A stretch of 64,000 nucleotides of DNA from Hericium rajendrae (taxonomy: Eukaryota; Basidiomycota; Agaricomycetes; Russulales; Hericiaceae): contig JAVRDV010000016.1 of the NCBI GenBank assembly GCA_033439255.1, positions 1 through 64,000 on the forward strand, given 5' to 3'. The position numbers and the translations under genes are program-made. Numbering within the stretch: position 1 is the stretch's first letter; every line of letters begins with the position of its first letter. Of this stretch, positions 53,786 to 64,000 are shown piece by piece. A model generated the notes under the pieces. The model worked only from the letters and a program-made list of their open reading frames with translations, was not told the DNA's origin and made no database searches.

Positions 53786-54584
53786 GGGCAGTCCATTTTT
53801 CAGTTAGGGGGAGTAGAGGCCGTCAGTCAAGCGTGTCGACGACCTTGGACGCCCCACCAATACCCACACGCACGAAATAAATCTATTGTTACTTGCATTT
53901 CGACAAACTCGCCTTGGGCAATCTTCATACCATCCACCACTCAGATTTTACCTTCACCAATCGTATAGGCCCTGACAAGATCGCCTGGGGTGACTTTGTT
54001 TCTTTCTGGTTTTCCCCTTTAGATTCACACAGGTTCAGACTTCAAGATGGGCTCCCATTCAGCAGGAGCAACGATACAGTAGGACTCGGCGTCCCGATTA
54101 CGAGTGACCTATAGTAAAAAGCCGGGCCTAAGGCCCGGTGGACTAGGGAGCTGAGGGCTCCCTAGATCCGGAGTTTGCCGAGGCTTAGTCAGCATGTCCA
54201 TAGCTAGGCTCGCCTCATGTAGAGTAGCCATCATCTGCATTCCATCACCTTGGGCATAGCTGTCGCCCTAGGCCACTCCATCTTGGTGATGAGAGTGTGA
54301 TTCGACTCACTTCAGCTTCGAGTTGAGTCATCCGCTCTTTTTTCTGGCTTTTTCTGCTTTTTCGTGGCCTTTTTTTCGTCTCTCGCGCCTCGTGTCTCAT
54401 CTCCACGCCTCGTGTCGCGTCTTTGGAGCGTTTATTACCCGTGTTCAAGTGCCCCAAGCCCATCTTATCCTGTGCCCCGTGTCTCCCGCATCAAGTGCCC
54501 TCGTATTGCGCTCTCGCACACCATCCTCGTGCGTTCGCATTCGCCTTCGACGCTACAACACGAACCACGCGCCAATTACCCAAT
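53786..54584. other. Retrotransposon 3' flank and paired hairpins
   Basis: After the polypurine tract there is about 300 bp of non-coding sequence. Two adjacent perfect hairpins follow: CCGGGCC-TAA-GGCCCGG (54122-54138) and CTAGGGAGC-TGAGG-GCTCCCTAG (54143-54165). The rest, up to the next ORF, is unassigned. Confidence 0.55.
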
Positions 54585-55670
54585 ATGGGCAAGAGACGCT
54601 CAGCCGCGCGCCGAGCTGCAGCAACAGCAGCAATAGCACCAGCACCAGCTGCTACCACGAGCCCAGTACGTCCGCTCGACACACGCACCACCCCAGTCGA
54701 CACGACACCCGCATCCGACGCTGAGGAACTCCTCGCGAACCGCCCACCGCAACCGCGCGTTAGCCACGAGGCAGACGCAATTCGCGCGCCTCGTGCAGCA
54801 TCCCCCGCGCAGCCCACCCACAACACCTCGCTCGGTCTCGAGCCAGCAACCAGCCACGCACACGCAGCCACGCCCGTTGCCATAGCAACGCCACAAACGC
54901 ACGCAGCCCACGCGTGTTCCGAGCCCCGCGAGCCCGCACCCACGGTGAACACCCGCACCGTACCACGCACCCCCAACCCCGCGTTCTCCGCCCCAGGTAC
55001 CACAGCAGGAGCAGCCGCGGGTCTCGCGACCGTTATCGCGTGCATCGGCCCGCCGGCCTTGTACATTACCAGTCCCTCGCAGAATTTCGAACTCACGACC
55101 ATCTGCGACGACCACGACCGTTCGGCGCCCGCGCGATGGGCCACGTCGCTCGACGAAATCGACGACGAGCTCCTGGCGCAGATCGTGGAGCATGCCCGGA
55201 AGCTCGAGCGACGCAAGAGCCACCACGCAACGTCGCACGACGTTCAGTCGACGAGCACGCCCCCGCACCTGGCCAATTCGATCCACGAGATCGATGAGGC
55301 TCTAGTCGAAGAAATCCGCAAGGAAGGCCGGAAGGAAGCGAGACGAGAAGCGAGGAAGGAAGAGAGGGTGGAAGTGCAGCAGCGAGAATGGGCTTGGAAG
55401 GATGGGTACGAGCAGGGCCGATGGGAAGGCTACCGCGAAGGACTCGAAGTCGCGCGTACCGAGGTGAGTACGCAATCTCGCGTCGATGCGACCGTCCAGG
55501 CGGACGACGTTGTGCCTACCCCTCCCGTCGACATGACCAACGCGACCTCGCGCATCGACGCAAACGTCCAGACGGACAACTCCACCCCGACACTCTCTCC
55601 GCCCGCCTCCGCATGCAATACGACCCCGCGCATCGACGAGGTGTCCCAGTCACTGAAATACATTATATAG
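54585..55670 (+). CDS. Unknown protein with basic N-terminus and coiled coil
   Basis: ATG 54585 (Met-Gly-Lys-Arg-Arg-Ser) gives 361 residues; the frame is open further upstream. The N-terminal 20 residues are Arg/Ala-rich. A long Pro/Ala/Thr-rich disordered region follows. Residues ~190-310 contain charged helices (EEIRKEGRKEARREARKEER and GYEQGRWEGYREGLEVARTE) that should form a coiled coil. The tail has three spaced repeats of a Ser/Pro-rich segment with R(V/I)DA(T/N)VQ(A/T)D. No catalytic motif is seen. It is framed by hairpins on both sides (54122-54165 and 55701-55831), so it may belong to a small mobile element. Confidence 0.4.
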   Translation: MGKRRSAARRAAATAAIAPAPAATTSPVRPLDTRTTPVDTTPASDAEELLANRPPQPRVSHEADAIRAPRAASPAQPTHNTSLGLEPATSHAHAATPVAIATPQTHAAHACSEPREPAPTVNTRTVPRTPNPAFSAPGTTAGAAAGLATVIACIGPPALYITSPSQNFELTTICDDHDRSAPARWATSLDEIDDELLAQIVEHARKLERRKSHHATSHDVQSTSTPPHLANSIHEIDEALVEEIRKEGRKEARREARKEERVEVQQREWAWKDGYEQGRWEGYREGLEVARTEVSTQSRVDATVQADDVVPTPPVDMTNATSRIDANVQTDNSTPTLSPPASACNTTPRIDEVSQSLKYII

Positions 55671-55700
55671 GGCAACTTGCCTAAATCGTATTACAAAAAC

Positions 55701-55831
55701 CCCGGCAACTGCTGATCAGCCAGTCGCCGGGCACATTATAATTCACGCAGGTAAGGCGGCACCCAGGGTGCCGCGAAAACATATGATATTCATAAAAAAA
55801 CATATGGGCCGAGATCTTAAGGATCTCGGCC
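55701..55831. repeat. Three consecutive hairpins
   Basis: 55701-55731 is a 31-bp near-palindrome (CCCGGCAACTG..CAGTCGCCGGG). 55756-55774 has arms GCGGCACCC and GGGTGCCGC with a 1-nt loop. 55807-55831 has arms GGCCGAGATC and GATCTCGGCC with loop TTAAG. They follow the stop of the unknown ORF at 55670. Confidence 0.9.
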
Positions 55832-57220
55832 ATCGTCGCTACTGCTACGGCGGGCTCGGCTACGCCATTGCCGATGCCCGCGCTCATCGCTCGCTTACCG
55901 CAGATCCCGCCCCGCGCGCCTGCCGCTCCTCGCCGCGCGCTTACCGCTCCCCGCCACGCGCTTACCGCTCCCCGCCGCGCGCTTACCGCTCCCCGCCGCG
56001 CGCTTACCCGTCCTCGCCGCGCGCTTACCGCTCCCCGCTGCGCGCTCACCCTTCCCGCCGCTCCCCGCCGCGTACCGCTCGCTGGCATCCACCGCCGCGC
56101 GCCCGCCCCCTCGCAGCGGCTACGCGCGCGCAGCTGCAGAGCCCGCCGCCGCTCCTGTTCCCGCTCCCGCCACTAGCCCGCATCGCTCCCGCCGCGCGCT
56201 TAGCGCGCCTGTCCGCTCTCGCTCCCGCCGTGCACCTGGCCCGCGTCCGTAGCTTCGGCCACGCACGCACGCACTGCATGCGTACCGCGCGTGCTACTGG
56301 CCGTACGCTCGATGTAGAGCGCGCCTGCCGCGCCACAGCACGGCATGCCCACATGCTCGGGCCATGCGCTGGCCCGCACGCTACGCGCCCGCACGCGCAT
56401 GAGCACAGAATGCTCATATTGCACAGGGCGGGATCGTGGGCTATGGGCGCAGCGCGCGAGGGGCGGGTGCTCCGGTGTTGCGCGTGGCGTGGGGTCTGTG
56501 CGCGGAACCGGCGGGCTGGCAGCTGTTGCGGGGAGGACGGGCAGAGGAAGCGGGCGGGATGCCGACATGCACGCGCCGGCGTTGTCGGTCTGTGCACGCT
56601 GGTACGTGCATGGAGATGGCTGACGGCGCGCGGAACGGGCTGCCATGCGCGCGGGCTCGTACGAGCGGTGGCCGATCGAGCGCGTACACACGGCGTCTAA
56701 CCTGCGTGCCGCCGGCGCTGGTCGGTGCGTGCAGCGTGCTAGTACGTGCGCACGGGGGGGAAGACGGCGCGTTGACGCGCAAACGGTCGGGTGGGGGGTG
56801 GGGTGTGTGGCAATCGCGCATCCGGAGGCTTGAACGGCGCGCATTTGCAAGCGCGGGACCCTGCGTGACGTGCGATCGTCGCGCAGGGGGCTGAGGGAGG
56901 TCGAACGCGCGTTTGCAAGCGCGAGGGAGATGGTGGTTCGAGGTAGGGGCCCTGGCGCGAACGCGCGGTCGCTAGGGCACATAGAGGTTGTCGAACGGGC
57001 ACCGTGTCGTCTTGCGCGAGTGCGCGAGTGCGCAGGCGGTGACGGACGCGCATTTGCGAATGCGGGGGAGGGGAAATGGGAGGGGACGCGCGGCGTCGTT
57101 GTGTGGCCTGTGGTGCCACGTCATCGCGCTCGGAGACTAAAACAAGAAAGATATAGTCAGTATATCGTATAGATACAAAGCACAAACGAAAAACTTACAG
57201 ACTTGAGGGCTATTGAGCCC
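55832..57220. other. GC-rich simple sequence, no gene
   Basis: A GC-rich block similar in style to 36100-37310. A minisatellite of about 20-bp units (CGCGCGCTTACCGCTCCCCGC, cut to its core) occupies roughly 55926-56050. Open frames occur on both strands because of composition. A small hairpin, AGGGCT-ATTG-AGCCCT, lies at 57206-57221. Confidence 0.6.
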
Positions 57221-58526
57221 TAGATCATCCCCGATTGACGGGAGGATAAGGAGGAGGAAGAGAGGACAGGCTCAGCCACGGGCCTTGTGGCACCGACCGG
57301 CAATTGCCGAACAGTGCACCGAACGAGGCTGGGAACATTCGAAGACGACCTTCAAAGCCAATAAATTGTATTAAACTCTACGAATAATACAGTAGCTATA
57401 GAGACAGTGGAGCAATGTATATACAACGTTTTGTACGAATCGAATGGACTGAAAGCGTTCTGTGTGCGAAATAGTGATAAGCGTGTCTAAAATGGACGGC
57501 GCTTGTCAACGCGTCGAGCTCGAATCGACGTCTCGGGCATGCCGGACATACGATTCGAGTAGCGGTTTCCTAGCATATCTGCCTACTACCATCTATCGAT
57601 GTACTGTAGTGCATTGTAGCACACTATACCTATGTTAATTTAATTTATGAGATTTTGTTATGCCCCAGATCTATAGGATCTGGGCAAGATTGATATTTTT
57701 CGGTTGTCTGAGGCCGGATTCTATACGTTTTTCGAGTCTCTAAGTCTCGAATCTTCACCAAAATATTTAAGCGTTGAGATATGAGTGGTCTATAGCTGCT
57801 CAAAACGTCTCGCACAACTCGTTTGTCCGATTTCGAAGAATTGAAGCCTCCACTACACGAACTATGCATTGAGGTTACCTCAGGTTACAGTATTCTTGCC
57901 CTCTTGACTTCAATATTGCCAGAAATCGCTCGTAATTTCTACTATGCATTGTGCTATTGTAGGTAAGTATCTACGCTTCAATTTCTGTCTTGTGAGATAC
58001 AGAAATCGCCGCCCAAGACTGCATCCCTCCTCCTCCCTCGGGCTTCTCGGGCTGCTGCCGCTGCTCGGCGATTTCCGAGCCGCGCTAGTCTGCTTTCTGA
58101 TGTGGGTTTCTTAACGGGACCCCCCCTTATCAGACGGGGTTCGAATCCAACGAGGGGGCGGAGTTCTACGTTAAGCTAGGAAAATTATCTAATTTACTGA
58201 CCCAAAGCGTGCAGGCCTCCCCTCTCCGTAGCCGTCATGATTATGCTATAATATAAGTTATCATAGTCACTTTGGCTTAGTGGTTGTGTGTTCACCTTCG
58301 CGTTTCTCATGGTTCGAATCTGGCGTTTTGATACTTTTGCTTCCCTTTTGCTTTTTAACCTTGCCGCCACTGTTATCACCTCCGATCGATACTCGCTGCC
58401 CTTGTTCTCTTGACATCTGATACCATACTTTATAACAAATTGTTACACTATGTCACATGTCCATGTAGATATTGTCGATAATAATCAGTACATGACTTCG
58501 TCAACAAAACATCCTCATCCTCTACA
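57221..58526. other. Intergenic, with hairpin and tRNA-like motifs
   Basis: No supported protein gene. A hairpin CCCAGATC-TATAG-GATCTGGG lies at 57664-57684. GAAATCGCCG near 58009 is mirrored by CGGCGATTTC near 58067. A tRNA-type B box (GGTTCGAATCC, near 58138) stands without an A box. Confidence 0.5.
58266..58337 (+). ncRNA. tRNA-like segment, probably SINE head or degenerate tRNA
   Basis: An A-box match TGGCTTAGTGG (58273-58283) and a B-box match GGTTCGAATCT (58311-58321) lie at tRNA-like spacing. A T run follows near 58327. The acceptor and T stems do not pair well, so it is not a functional tRNA as far as I can fold it. A tRNA-derived SINE promoter is the better reading. Confidence 0.35.
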
Positions 58527-61500
58527 ATGCCTGTATGCAAAGATGCTTGGGACCCGGACCTCGATCCTCTTACTGTTGAAGGCCGAATCAAAGTCATGGA
58601 CGGAATCCTCGACCAGATTCTAAAGAATGGTTGGAGTTTGGGATCTTTCCTCGAAGATCTCTTCACAGATGCACAGCGAGGTGACCCTCGCAACAAGGTT
58701 CATCGGCGCAACAATATGATAACAACATTCCTAGGAGGAAGCGAGTCAGTAACAGCAGATTACATTGCAGAATTAATGTACTCACATCCGCTTGGACATC
58801 TGCGGCTGTCACGGAGCTCGGTAAATCGCACCGCTGAGGAAGCCGCTGCGGAGAAGAAGAGAAAGAAGGGCGACAATTTGAGATACATGTCGAGGAGCTG
58901 TTTGCAAGCATGGGCTATTGAGAAGGTCGAGGACATCATTGAGGAGGAAGGCGCTGCAGTATCATCAAAAGACGGGGGCTTCCATCTACCAAGCAAGCAA
59001 GCTTCATGGGACTTCATTCTCAATTTCTCAATGGCCAACGCACTCACCTTGATCGAAGACAAAGGCCCAGTACTGCTTCGACTGCTCGTTGCTGCTACTT
59101 ATTCTAAAGCGGAACGGCCGAAGCCTCAACTCGTTAGTGCGCCAGTCCCAAGCGCAGGTGCAATGGCCCCCAATGAAGGTACGATACCCTCGAGCGTAGG
59201 CCCAACATGCACGACCGAAGACCCAACAGGTGCGACCGAAGGCACGATAGATGTGATCGAAGGCGCAACAACACAGAGCGAAGGTCCACAAGATGGAAAT
59301 GGATCAGGAGGGGATGGCAGCACTCGCAGCGCTGCTCAGGTCCATGATGGTGAAAGCGACAATGGACATACGGCACCAGCACAATTCACATATGCTGCAC
59401 ATCTGTCAAATACAGCACCTAAAGGAACAGGAGAGAACCGTGCAAATCCCTTCATGGTGAGTTTCTCAACGTGTATGTGCATACGACAGGATGTGAAGCT
59501 TACCGACTCAAAGATAATCATGGCCGCATATCTCATGCTCATGAGCGCACGCAATCTACGGTTCACCCTCTTCCAGAAGATCGTCGCAGTCTGGCTCTTT
59601 GCGAACAATGCGGCGTACGAAATCTTTGTGATCCTTGCACGGCTCGGTCTTTCGGTGTCGTACACAACTCTTCTAGAGCTCTTGCGCTCGATCTCGAAGT
59701 CTGCGCAGGAGACAGTGCGTCGGAAGGCACGATTCCGAGCATTTCTGCTCATCTATGACAATATTAACCGTATGATACGGGCCTGGGATCCCGATCTCGG
59801 TCAGAAAGATATAATTCAAAATGGGACGGCCGCCACCTTTGTTGTCCTCGAAGATTGCGACGTGGAGGCAGCACTAGATGCAAAGATATTGCAAGATGCT
59901 CGTAGCGAAGGACGGCGGCGCGAACTGAATGTGGACGAGCTATACAAGCGGGTTGACTGGTCCGGTATGGACACTATCATGTCAATGCATTGCCTTGGCA
60001 TGTTGATTGATGCCGTCAAAAGCCTGGATGTGCAGAGCAAGTTTGTCAATCAGCAGTTGAGAGGCCCGCTAGCCAGACATCGCATGCGGGAGGGTCGGGT
60101 TACGGACATTCATCCACTGGCAACATCTGACTTCAATGAAGGCAACACTGCCGAAAATGCCAAGGTCCTCGATGACCTCCTTCTTCGCCAACTTGGCCTG
60201 CCAAAAGAAGAAGTCGACAGGTTGCTTGTCATCATTGGAGGTGATCAATCGACAGTCGAGAAGTTACGCACCCTTCGCAAATTTCTGGATTCGTGTCCTC
60301 ATGGATATTCTCGTTATGGCTGGGTATTGCCTCTCATCCAACTGTGGCATATGGGCTGGGCAGACCTCGAGCGCGTTCTGAGTACGCACTGGGGCACATC
60401 TCATGCTGATGATCTGTCATCACTCGGATCAGCAAATGTACTCCTCGGACGAAAAGTAAAGCAAACCAAACGCCCGGACTACTATCCTGCCTTACATCTA
60501 GTCTTCGACACCTTGACTGCAGACATTCTAGATTGTTGGAAGTGAGTTACAATGAGCAGCCAGAAGTAAAGCACTAACCAATGCATACCAACAGAATGTA
60601 TTTGGAAACCGATGATCTTGACGAGTATTTTGAGGAGCACCCGGCAACGATCGACGAGCTGCAGGTGATGGCACATACGATAACCACACGATATCTCACG
60701 ACGAAAGCATACAAACATGCAGTTGCCGGAGGGGAGTATGCTGAAGATTTCTTTCAATGTGGCAAAGCATGGAGCAGAACACGCGGTTCGAGCGAAGCGG
60801 ACGCACCAAGTAGTGGTGATCAAGTCCTCGCGAACACAGTTTTGCGTATGCGCGACTCCATGTGGCACTACGAGTTCCAGCACGCAATTGCGGATGGCAA
60901 TATCGGGCGCGCCATGAACATTATGACGGTAAGACTTTCATCTGTCAAATGAGCAAGTCTGCGTGTTAATGAGATAAACGTACATAGGTATGGTCATTCA
61001 CATTTACTGGCTGCGGCAAGAACAAGTACTCCAACGAGCTTCTAGAGATTGCCTGCAATTTTGAATATGAATACTCGTCAGAGCTGAAGAAGGCCGTATT
61101 AAACAACTGGCTATGCAACCTTACTGGATATCCCGGTTGTTGGTTTCCAATGGATCTCCTCCAAGAAAAAAACATTAAACAACTGAAGAAGATGTCACAA
61201 CGGCGCGACGCACGCTTTGGTGGAAACTTCTACAAGGAAATTATCGCTCTGAATATTCGGGGCTTCCTGTTATCAAAGCAGTCAATCAGATCCCTTGTGG
61301 GGCTTGGCGCGCGAGGAGGTTCACATCGACGTACATTGAAAGAAGCGGCGATGCGCAAACTCTCGTCGAAGATGCAAGAATGTGAACTCCATCGTTACCG
61401 AGCTGGGCGCAAACTGGCCCATGTGGCAAAGGACGATTTGACATCTGGTTATCGCATTCTCGCTGATACAAGTCGAATCAATGATTTCATCAATCGCACG

Positions 61501-61719
61501 ATACGCGATGCTGGTGACCTGCATGCTGCGGAGGATAATCCCGACGAGGGCGCAATCCCTGATGAAGACGACGAAGATCACCTTGATACCATTCTCCCAA
61601 ATATGATAGTGGATGGGCAACTTGTTCTCGGAGATGAATTGGAGCAGGAGGACGACGGGGGTTTTATTATATTCGGAAGTGCAACTGAGGATGGAAAGGG
61701 AGATGAAGATGGGGAATAA
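58527..61719 (+). CDS. DUF6589-like protein
   Basis: Exons 58527-60541, 60595-60928 and 60988-61719 are joined by introns with GTGAGT..ACAG and GTAAGA..ATAG borders. They give one frame of 1,026 residues. Blocks such as IGGDQSTVEKLRTLRKFLDS, VLPLIQLWHMGWADLERVLS, and later TFTGCGKNKYSNELLEIACN match a family I know from basidiomycete genomes as DUF6589, which has no known function. The middle (residues ~215-300) is a low-complexity Gly/Thr-rich insert and the C-terminus is acidic. Two acidic positions (GGDQS and the later Glu-Leu-Leu-Glu) invite comparison with nuclease-like folds, but that is a guess. It converges on the RecQ-like gene. Confidence 0.75.
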
Positions 61720-62135
61720 GCGAATAAATCTGTTATCTAGATAGTTACAAATGAAGTTAGCTATTAAACGCAAAGAATTAATGTTAGGTGCAAAGGCGGG
61801 CGGATCGGCGACGTCCAGCTGCAGCTGGCATCGCTTCCACTGCCGAGTTCTCTCCGAGACGTGTTGAACTCGTTTCCTGCATTGCAGATCCCTTCGTTTT
61901 GAAGGGGATCAGTATAAGTAATCAGTTTGACGAGGCAGGCGGACTCGCCTTTACGATATTTTGCCCGTCAATCCGACCCCTCTTGCGAGGTCGGATATCT
62001 GCCTGTTCTTGAGCCATGCGTTTCGATGTTGCACGCAGGGGCACAATCCCGTTCGCTGAATTTTGAGGTGGCGCATTCAATTCTGGTTGATAACGGATAT
62101 TAGCTTGAACTCTTGAGATACGAGAAGAATAAAGA
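61720..62135. other. Gap between convergent genes
   Basis: 3' flanks of the DUF6589-like and helicase genes. No gene is seen. Confidence 0.5.
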
Positions 62136-64000
62136 CTAGCCTTGATCATCCTGCTGCGAATTTGCTTTGCCTAGCACCAGCTTGACCTTCTTGATACCAT
62201 CTAGGCCCTTCTTCACGAGATCTTTATGGACAGCTGCAGCACGGCGCTTGTCCTGTCGTTGGTCGCGGCGTGTTTCCAACTTCTCATGTGTTGATTGCCG
62301 GATACGGTCCACGGCGTCCCATAGGACGTTGCCATATGTCGCCCAGTATCGCCAGCGTTGCGACTTCATTCGTTCTTCCAGCGAGGACTTCGATGTCAAG
62401 AGATGGAGTTCACGAGTGATGGCATTGAGATTGCCGTCGGTCACAATGCAGGTATCGTCGAGGAAGAGGGTATCAGGGTGAGTAGGCCCGGTCAAATAAA
62501 AATGGAGAATGGCCGTGCGCAACTGGGCAGCGGCCTCTGCTCTGTCGCTCTGTGTGAGCCGTTGCCACTGCGGTGTGTTGTCTGTAGATGAACTGTCGAC
62601 TACCAACTCGGGCACAGGGGGACGGGGACGAGGTTCAGGGATGGTGTCCCCGACACATGAGCTGCACCGACCGCAGTCACGGTCGATGACGGGGTTGCCA
62701 AAGACCATATTGGCTTGACGGACAATGCACCGATGGCGAGCGTGAGCGGCGATGAGGAGGAGCAACGACGAGTCCTTTGTTCCCACTTTGGAAGCCTTGC
62801 ACCGAAGCACCGGTGCATGCTTCGAATTCCTCTTCCCGCGGCCCTGCGCTCGCGTCGAAGGTTCTACTCCGGCACTAATACCTTTGTCTTTCTTGACTGC
62901 TGGCTCGTCCACGTCCATTGGCTCATCGATATCCACCTCGCCATGCTCCGTTGTTGGGTTGCGCATATCGCCTGTTGCACTTTGCTCACGATCGTGTCGG
63001 TCTTCAGCAAGCTCGGCTACGCCCATTTCAACGTCATCGTCCGCACTCTGGATTGTCCTGGTTTCATCGCTGACACCGACTGGTTAAAATGTGAGTATCT
63101 TTGCCTCAAGATCACATGCATGCACTTACTGCTGGACTCCCGAGCCTCACGGCTGTCTTTATGAGTCAACAGCCGAGCATCCCTTGGAACGGCATCCGCA
63201 TACGTCTTCGCCATCTCAATGTCAGCTTTTTTCACATATATAACTGCCTTTCCCCGCATTCCAGCTCGTCTTGCGGGGCGCCCTGCACGCTGAATTGTAG
63301 AAGATGCACTAGAAGGTGATGGGTAAATAATTATCTCGTCAATGTCTGGTGCGTCAATGCCAACATCCATAACGGCTGTGCTAACGAATAGCACAGTTGT
63401 GCGATCCCCTTCGGTAGCATAAAGTGCTGATAAGCTGTCCTTTTTGCATTCAGGACAGTTCATGGAGTGAAGATGTCGCACGACAGTGTGGGATTTGGCT
63501 CGAAGCCGATCAGGGAGAAGCGACCGGAGATAATTGGCAACGCGGTGTCCTAACTCTATCGTCTCACAATAGACAATGCGCTTGGTCATTCCTGATACCT
63601 GCTCCATATTGACTGTGATCAACCAATCCAGGTCACGAAATTCATACCCGGAGTACGGATACTCGACGTTGCGGAAGATCAAGTCGACATTGCGGCGCTC
63701 GCAGTCGCGCCGGTCCATGCGGTACGTCCCTTCTGTAAATCCTAGGTGTTGCAGAATACGACGGGTTTGAGCACCAGGTTCAACGCTCGCGGATAGCGCT
63801 ACCATCGTCAGATGTTCCGGACCCCGCGGTCGAATGGACCAAATATCTTCGTAGAGGGGCCGAAAGTCAGCGCCCCACTCGTCGGTCAGGTGGGCCTCGT
63901 CGACGGCCAACACTCGCCACGAAGCACGGAAATGTGGAGCGCTAATCATCGTCGAGAACTCCGGTGACCTGAGTGACTCCGGAGACAGGGTGATTATGCG
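62136..64000 (-). CDS. RecQ-like DNA helicase, N-terminal part beyond window
   Basis: The frame enters from the window edge at 64000 with ITLSPESLRSPEF, a RecQ-type motif Ib region. The DEAH box (VDEAHLTDEWG, near 63900), motif III (ALSAS) and motif VI (QRAGRPARRAG) follow, so both RecA-like domains are represented; motif I lies outside. A 50-nt intron (63129-63080, GTAAGT..CCAG) joins exon 2 in frame, giving GVSDETRTIQSADDDVEMGV and an acidic linker. A zinc-binding-like segment (NMVFGNPVIDRDCGRCSSC) follows, as in RecQ-like proteins of these fungi. It stops at 62136. About 605 codons are visible. Unwinding activity is inferred from the motifs. Related helicases occur near telomeres and in mobile elements; which applies here cannot be told. 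Confidence 0.8.

Larger units (their letters stand above)
46096..54110 (+). mobile_element. Ty3/Gypsy LTR retrotransposon (fossil; coding part looks whole)
   Basis: This is a Ty3/Gypsy-type element by its domain order: gag with zinc knuckle, protease, reverse transcriptase, RNase H, integrase. A polypurine tract candidate (GTTAGGGGGAGTAGAG, about 53801-53816) follows pol. A primer-binding-site-like TGGAGCCCACCGCGAGG lies near 47171. I could not match a pair of LTRs by eye, so the outer limits are approximate and the ends may be incomplete. Open gag and pol suggest a young insertion. Confidence 0.75.

Noticed and set aside
55768-56982. Long open frames in the second GC-rich block
   Set aside because: They are a product of a 20-bp minisatellite and base composition, open in several frames at once.
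59457-59489. Possible 33-nt intron in the DUF6589-like gene (GTGAGT..ACAG)
   Set aside because: It keeps the frame either way and is shorter than the other introns here; reading through is the simpler model.

Overview
The window is eukaryotic nuclear DNA, almost certainly from a basidiomycete fungus (Agaricomycetes). The evidence is dense coding split by 35-60 nt GT..AG introns, a KDZ-class DNA transposon, a DUF6589-like gene facing a RecQ-like helicase, and a Ty3/Gypsy element typical of mushroom-forming fungi. Nearly everything here is repetitive or mobile, and no clear housekeeping gene was found.

Layout. (1) 1-5480: a locus with a cysteine-rich (PHD-like) gene on the minus strand, a divergent plus-strand gene of unknown family and a serine-rich AT-hook protein. 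(2) 5481-16640, copy A of a duplicated block: a minus-strand BAH-PHD gene, a divergent plus-strand gene for a very large protein with a Ulp1/C48-like cysteine protease domain, two small genes, about 1.3 kb without genes and an array of ~300-bp repeats. (3) 16688-26001: a 9.3-kb KDZ transposon with 478-bp inverted repeats, a 9-bp target duplication, a multi-exon transposase gene and two accessory genes. (4) 26225-45884, copy B of the block, about 99% identical to A in the coding part. It is enlarged by a 2.9-kb TIR element and by about 5.5 kb of repeat array that holds two diverged copies of a small gene, a 1.47-kb TIR element, a 0.69-kb TA-flanked element and a foldback. (5) 45885-54110: a minisatellite and a Ty3/Gypsy retrotransposon (treated as a fossil) with gag and pol reading frames open. 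(6) 54110-58526: perfect hairpins, one unknown basic/coiled-coil ORF, GC-rich simple sequence and a tRNA-like segment. (7) 58527-64000: a DUF6589-like gene converging on a RecQ-like helicase gene that runs off the window.

How the parts may work together. The BAH-PHD and Ulp1-like genes share a promoter of about 165 bp in both copies. A related divergent layout, with a PHD-like gene on the minus strand, is seen at the window start. This suggests a recurrent chromatin-reader plus SUMO/ubiquitin-like-protease module whose mode of spread is unknown to me; it is the best candidate for an undescribed system. Most base differences between copies A and B are C/T or G/A changes at CpG sites, which points to methylation-linked decay of repeats. 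All exon structures were read by eye and are approximate unless splice sites are named.
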